From Rosistilla carotiformis (lineage in GTDB: Bacteria; Planctomycetota; Planctomycetia; Pirellulales; Pirellulaceae), in NCBI RefSeq assembly GCF_007753095.1, contig NZ_CP036348.1, positions 62,001 through 126,000 of the forward strand: a DNA stretch of 64,000 nt. The letters are read 5' to 3'. Below, piece by piece: positions 63,242 through 64,000 of the stretch. Numbering within the stretch: the first letter of the stretch is position 1; every line of letters begins with the position of its first letter. Made by a program: the position numbers and the translations under genes. The notes beneath the pieces are model-generated. The model was given only the letters and a program-made list of their open reading frames with translations, was not told the origin of the DNA and made no database searches.

Positions 63242-64000
63242 CTACATCTCTTCCCAGACGCTGTGGTAGCCGCCAATCGCTTCGACGTATTCAAGAAACT
63301 CGGTATAAAACGGGTTCGCTCCCAGCGTGGCGCTGTCGCCGACGACGATCAATTTGCGGCGGGCTCGGGTCAGGGCGACGTTCATCCGCCGTTTATCAGC
63401 CAGGAAACCGATCTCGCCGATCGCGTTGGATCGGACCAATGAGATCAGGATCGCTTCTTTTTCGCGGCCCTGAAATCCATCGACCGTGTCGATTTCGATC
63501 CGCGGATGCTGGCACCGCTGACGCAGCAGACGGACCTGAGCGGCATAGGGTGCGATGATCCCGATGTCCTCCGCCGCGACGCCCGCTTCGCGCAGTTCGT
63601 GCGCCTTTCGCAGAACCAGAATCGCCTCTTGCGGATTCCGTTTGCTCAGTCCATCGGGTTCGAGTTCCTCGTCCCAACCGGCGCCGGCAGAATCGTAGTA
63701 GGTGACCGGTTGATCGGTCTCGGGCAGCAGGTCGATCGATTCGAGATCGCTCAATCGGTGTGAAGCGACGCTCGGGTCGGCGACCAACGATCCGTCATAA
63801 AACTGCTGCGAGGCAAAGTCCATGACGTGATTGTGCATCCGGTACTGAACGTTTAACTGCCGCGTGATCGCGTCGCCGTAATGTTCGACCAGTCGCTGCA
63901 TCATGCTGATCGCAAACCCTTCATCGGCGGCTTCGACCGACAGCACCGTCGGCGGCAACTGGCAGTGGTCCCCGGCCAGAACGATCCGATCGGCGCGGGT
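63242..64000 (-). CDS. C-terminal part of an SF1 DNA/RNA helicase, Upf1/IGHMBP2-like
   Basis: The gene is cut by the right window edge; at least 252 C-terminal codons are visible. Motif-like segments of superfamily 1 helicases are clear: LAGDHCQLPPTV (motif III, GDxxQLPP), LNVQYRMHNHVMDF (QYRM, motif IV), IDTVDGFQGREKEAILIS (motif V) and MNVALTRARRKLIVVGD (motif VI). The pattern AGDHCQLPP with QYRMH and VDGFQGRE places it in the Upf1/IGHMBP2-like group (AAA_11/AAA_12). The ATPase part with Walker A lies outside the window. It precedes glmS on the same strand by about 240 bases. Confidence 0.9.
   Translation of the reverse strand, partial: TRADRIVLAGDHCQLPPTVLSVEAADEGFAISMMQRLVEHYGDAITRQLNVQYRMHNHVMDFASQQFYDGSLVADPSVASHRLSDLESIDLLPETDQPVTYYDSAGAGWDEELEPDGLSKRNPQEAILVLRKAHELREAGVAAEDIGIIAPYAAQVRLLRQRCQHPRIEIDTVDGFQGREKEAILISLVRSNAIGEIGFLADKRRMNVALTRARRKLIVVGDSATLGANPFYTEFLEYVEAIGGYHSVWEEM

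Overview
The window looks like chromosomal DNA of a planctomycete, most likely a marine member of the Pirellulaceae (Rhodopirellula/Rosistilla-like). The evidence is the gene content: an ECF sigma factor of the planctomycete type next to a FecR-like protein, a DUF1559 pilin-like protein, a DUF1549/DUF1553 cytochrome-type protein paired with a DUF1501 protein, a sulfatase, large multidomain secreted proteins and weak Shine-Dalgarno sequences. The genus is a guess, because no rRNA marker lies in the window.

Layout. 0-9 kb: a surface-polysaccharide region, all on the minus strand, with two Gmd-type GDP-mannose dehydratases, a WecA-type initiator fused to a GT4 glycosyltransferase, and an O-antigen polymerase/ligase-like membrane protein. 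The gene-free gaps here hold poly-G tracts. 9.8-16.7 kb: an RND efflux operon (adaptor, pump, SDR oxidoreductase) with a divergent TetR regulator. 17.2 kb: tRNA-Ser(CGA) with a terminator hairpin. 17.5-29.7 kb: a protease/transglutaminase-like fusion, a MarR regulator with an operator-like palindrome, and a glycan-processing stretch (sulfatase, VCBS-sialidase fusion, Tat-type pyruvyltransferase-like protein, GH5 hydrolase), then a secreted cyclophilin. 29.9-30.4 kb: three tandem palindromic repeats of about 182 bp. 30.5-33.1 kb: imuA-imuB mutasome genes without dnaE2. 33.5-38.4 kb: a minus-strand run DUF1559, esterase, lipoprotein, ECF sigma, FecR-like. 38.6-40.1 kb: an intact IS66-family element with 16-bp inverted repeats and an 8-bp target duplication. 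40.3-44.3 kb: DUF1549/1553 plus DUF1501. 44.4-50.3 kb: a predicted pseudokinase coupled to a small membrane protein, divergent from a fused HyuA-HyuB (5-oxoprolinase-like) enzyme. 50.3-58.1 kb: a PUFA-synthase-like polyketide synthase. 58.6-64 kb: an M42-type peptidase, a UDP-glucuronate 4-epimerase-like enzyme, a small unknown protein, glmS and a partial SF1 helicase.

The most interesting locus is the polyketide synthase. It has tandem nitronate-monooxygenase-like (enoyl-reductase type) domains, then KS, AT and ACP. Its frame ends nine bases after an A10 homopolymer. A one-base backward slip on that run joins it to a second reading frame carrying the ketoreductase, through an Ala/Pro-rich linker. 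This could be programmed slippage, a frameshift mutation or an assembly error. The other notable architectures are the WecA-GT4 fusion, the protease-lectin-SirB1 fusion and the pseudokinase.

The sugar-nucleotide genes at both ends (gmd-like, epimerase, glmS) would all feed cell-surface glycans. All assignments come from reading motifs by eye; no homology search was run.
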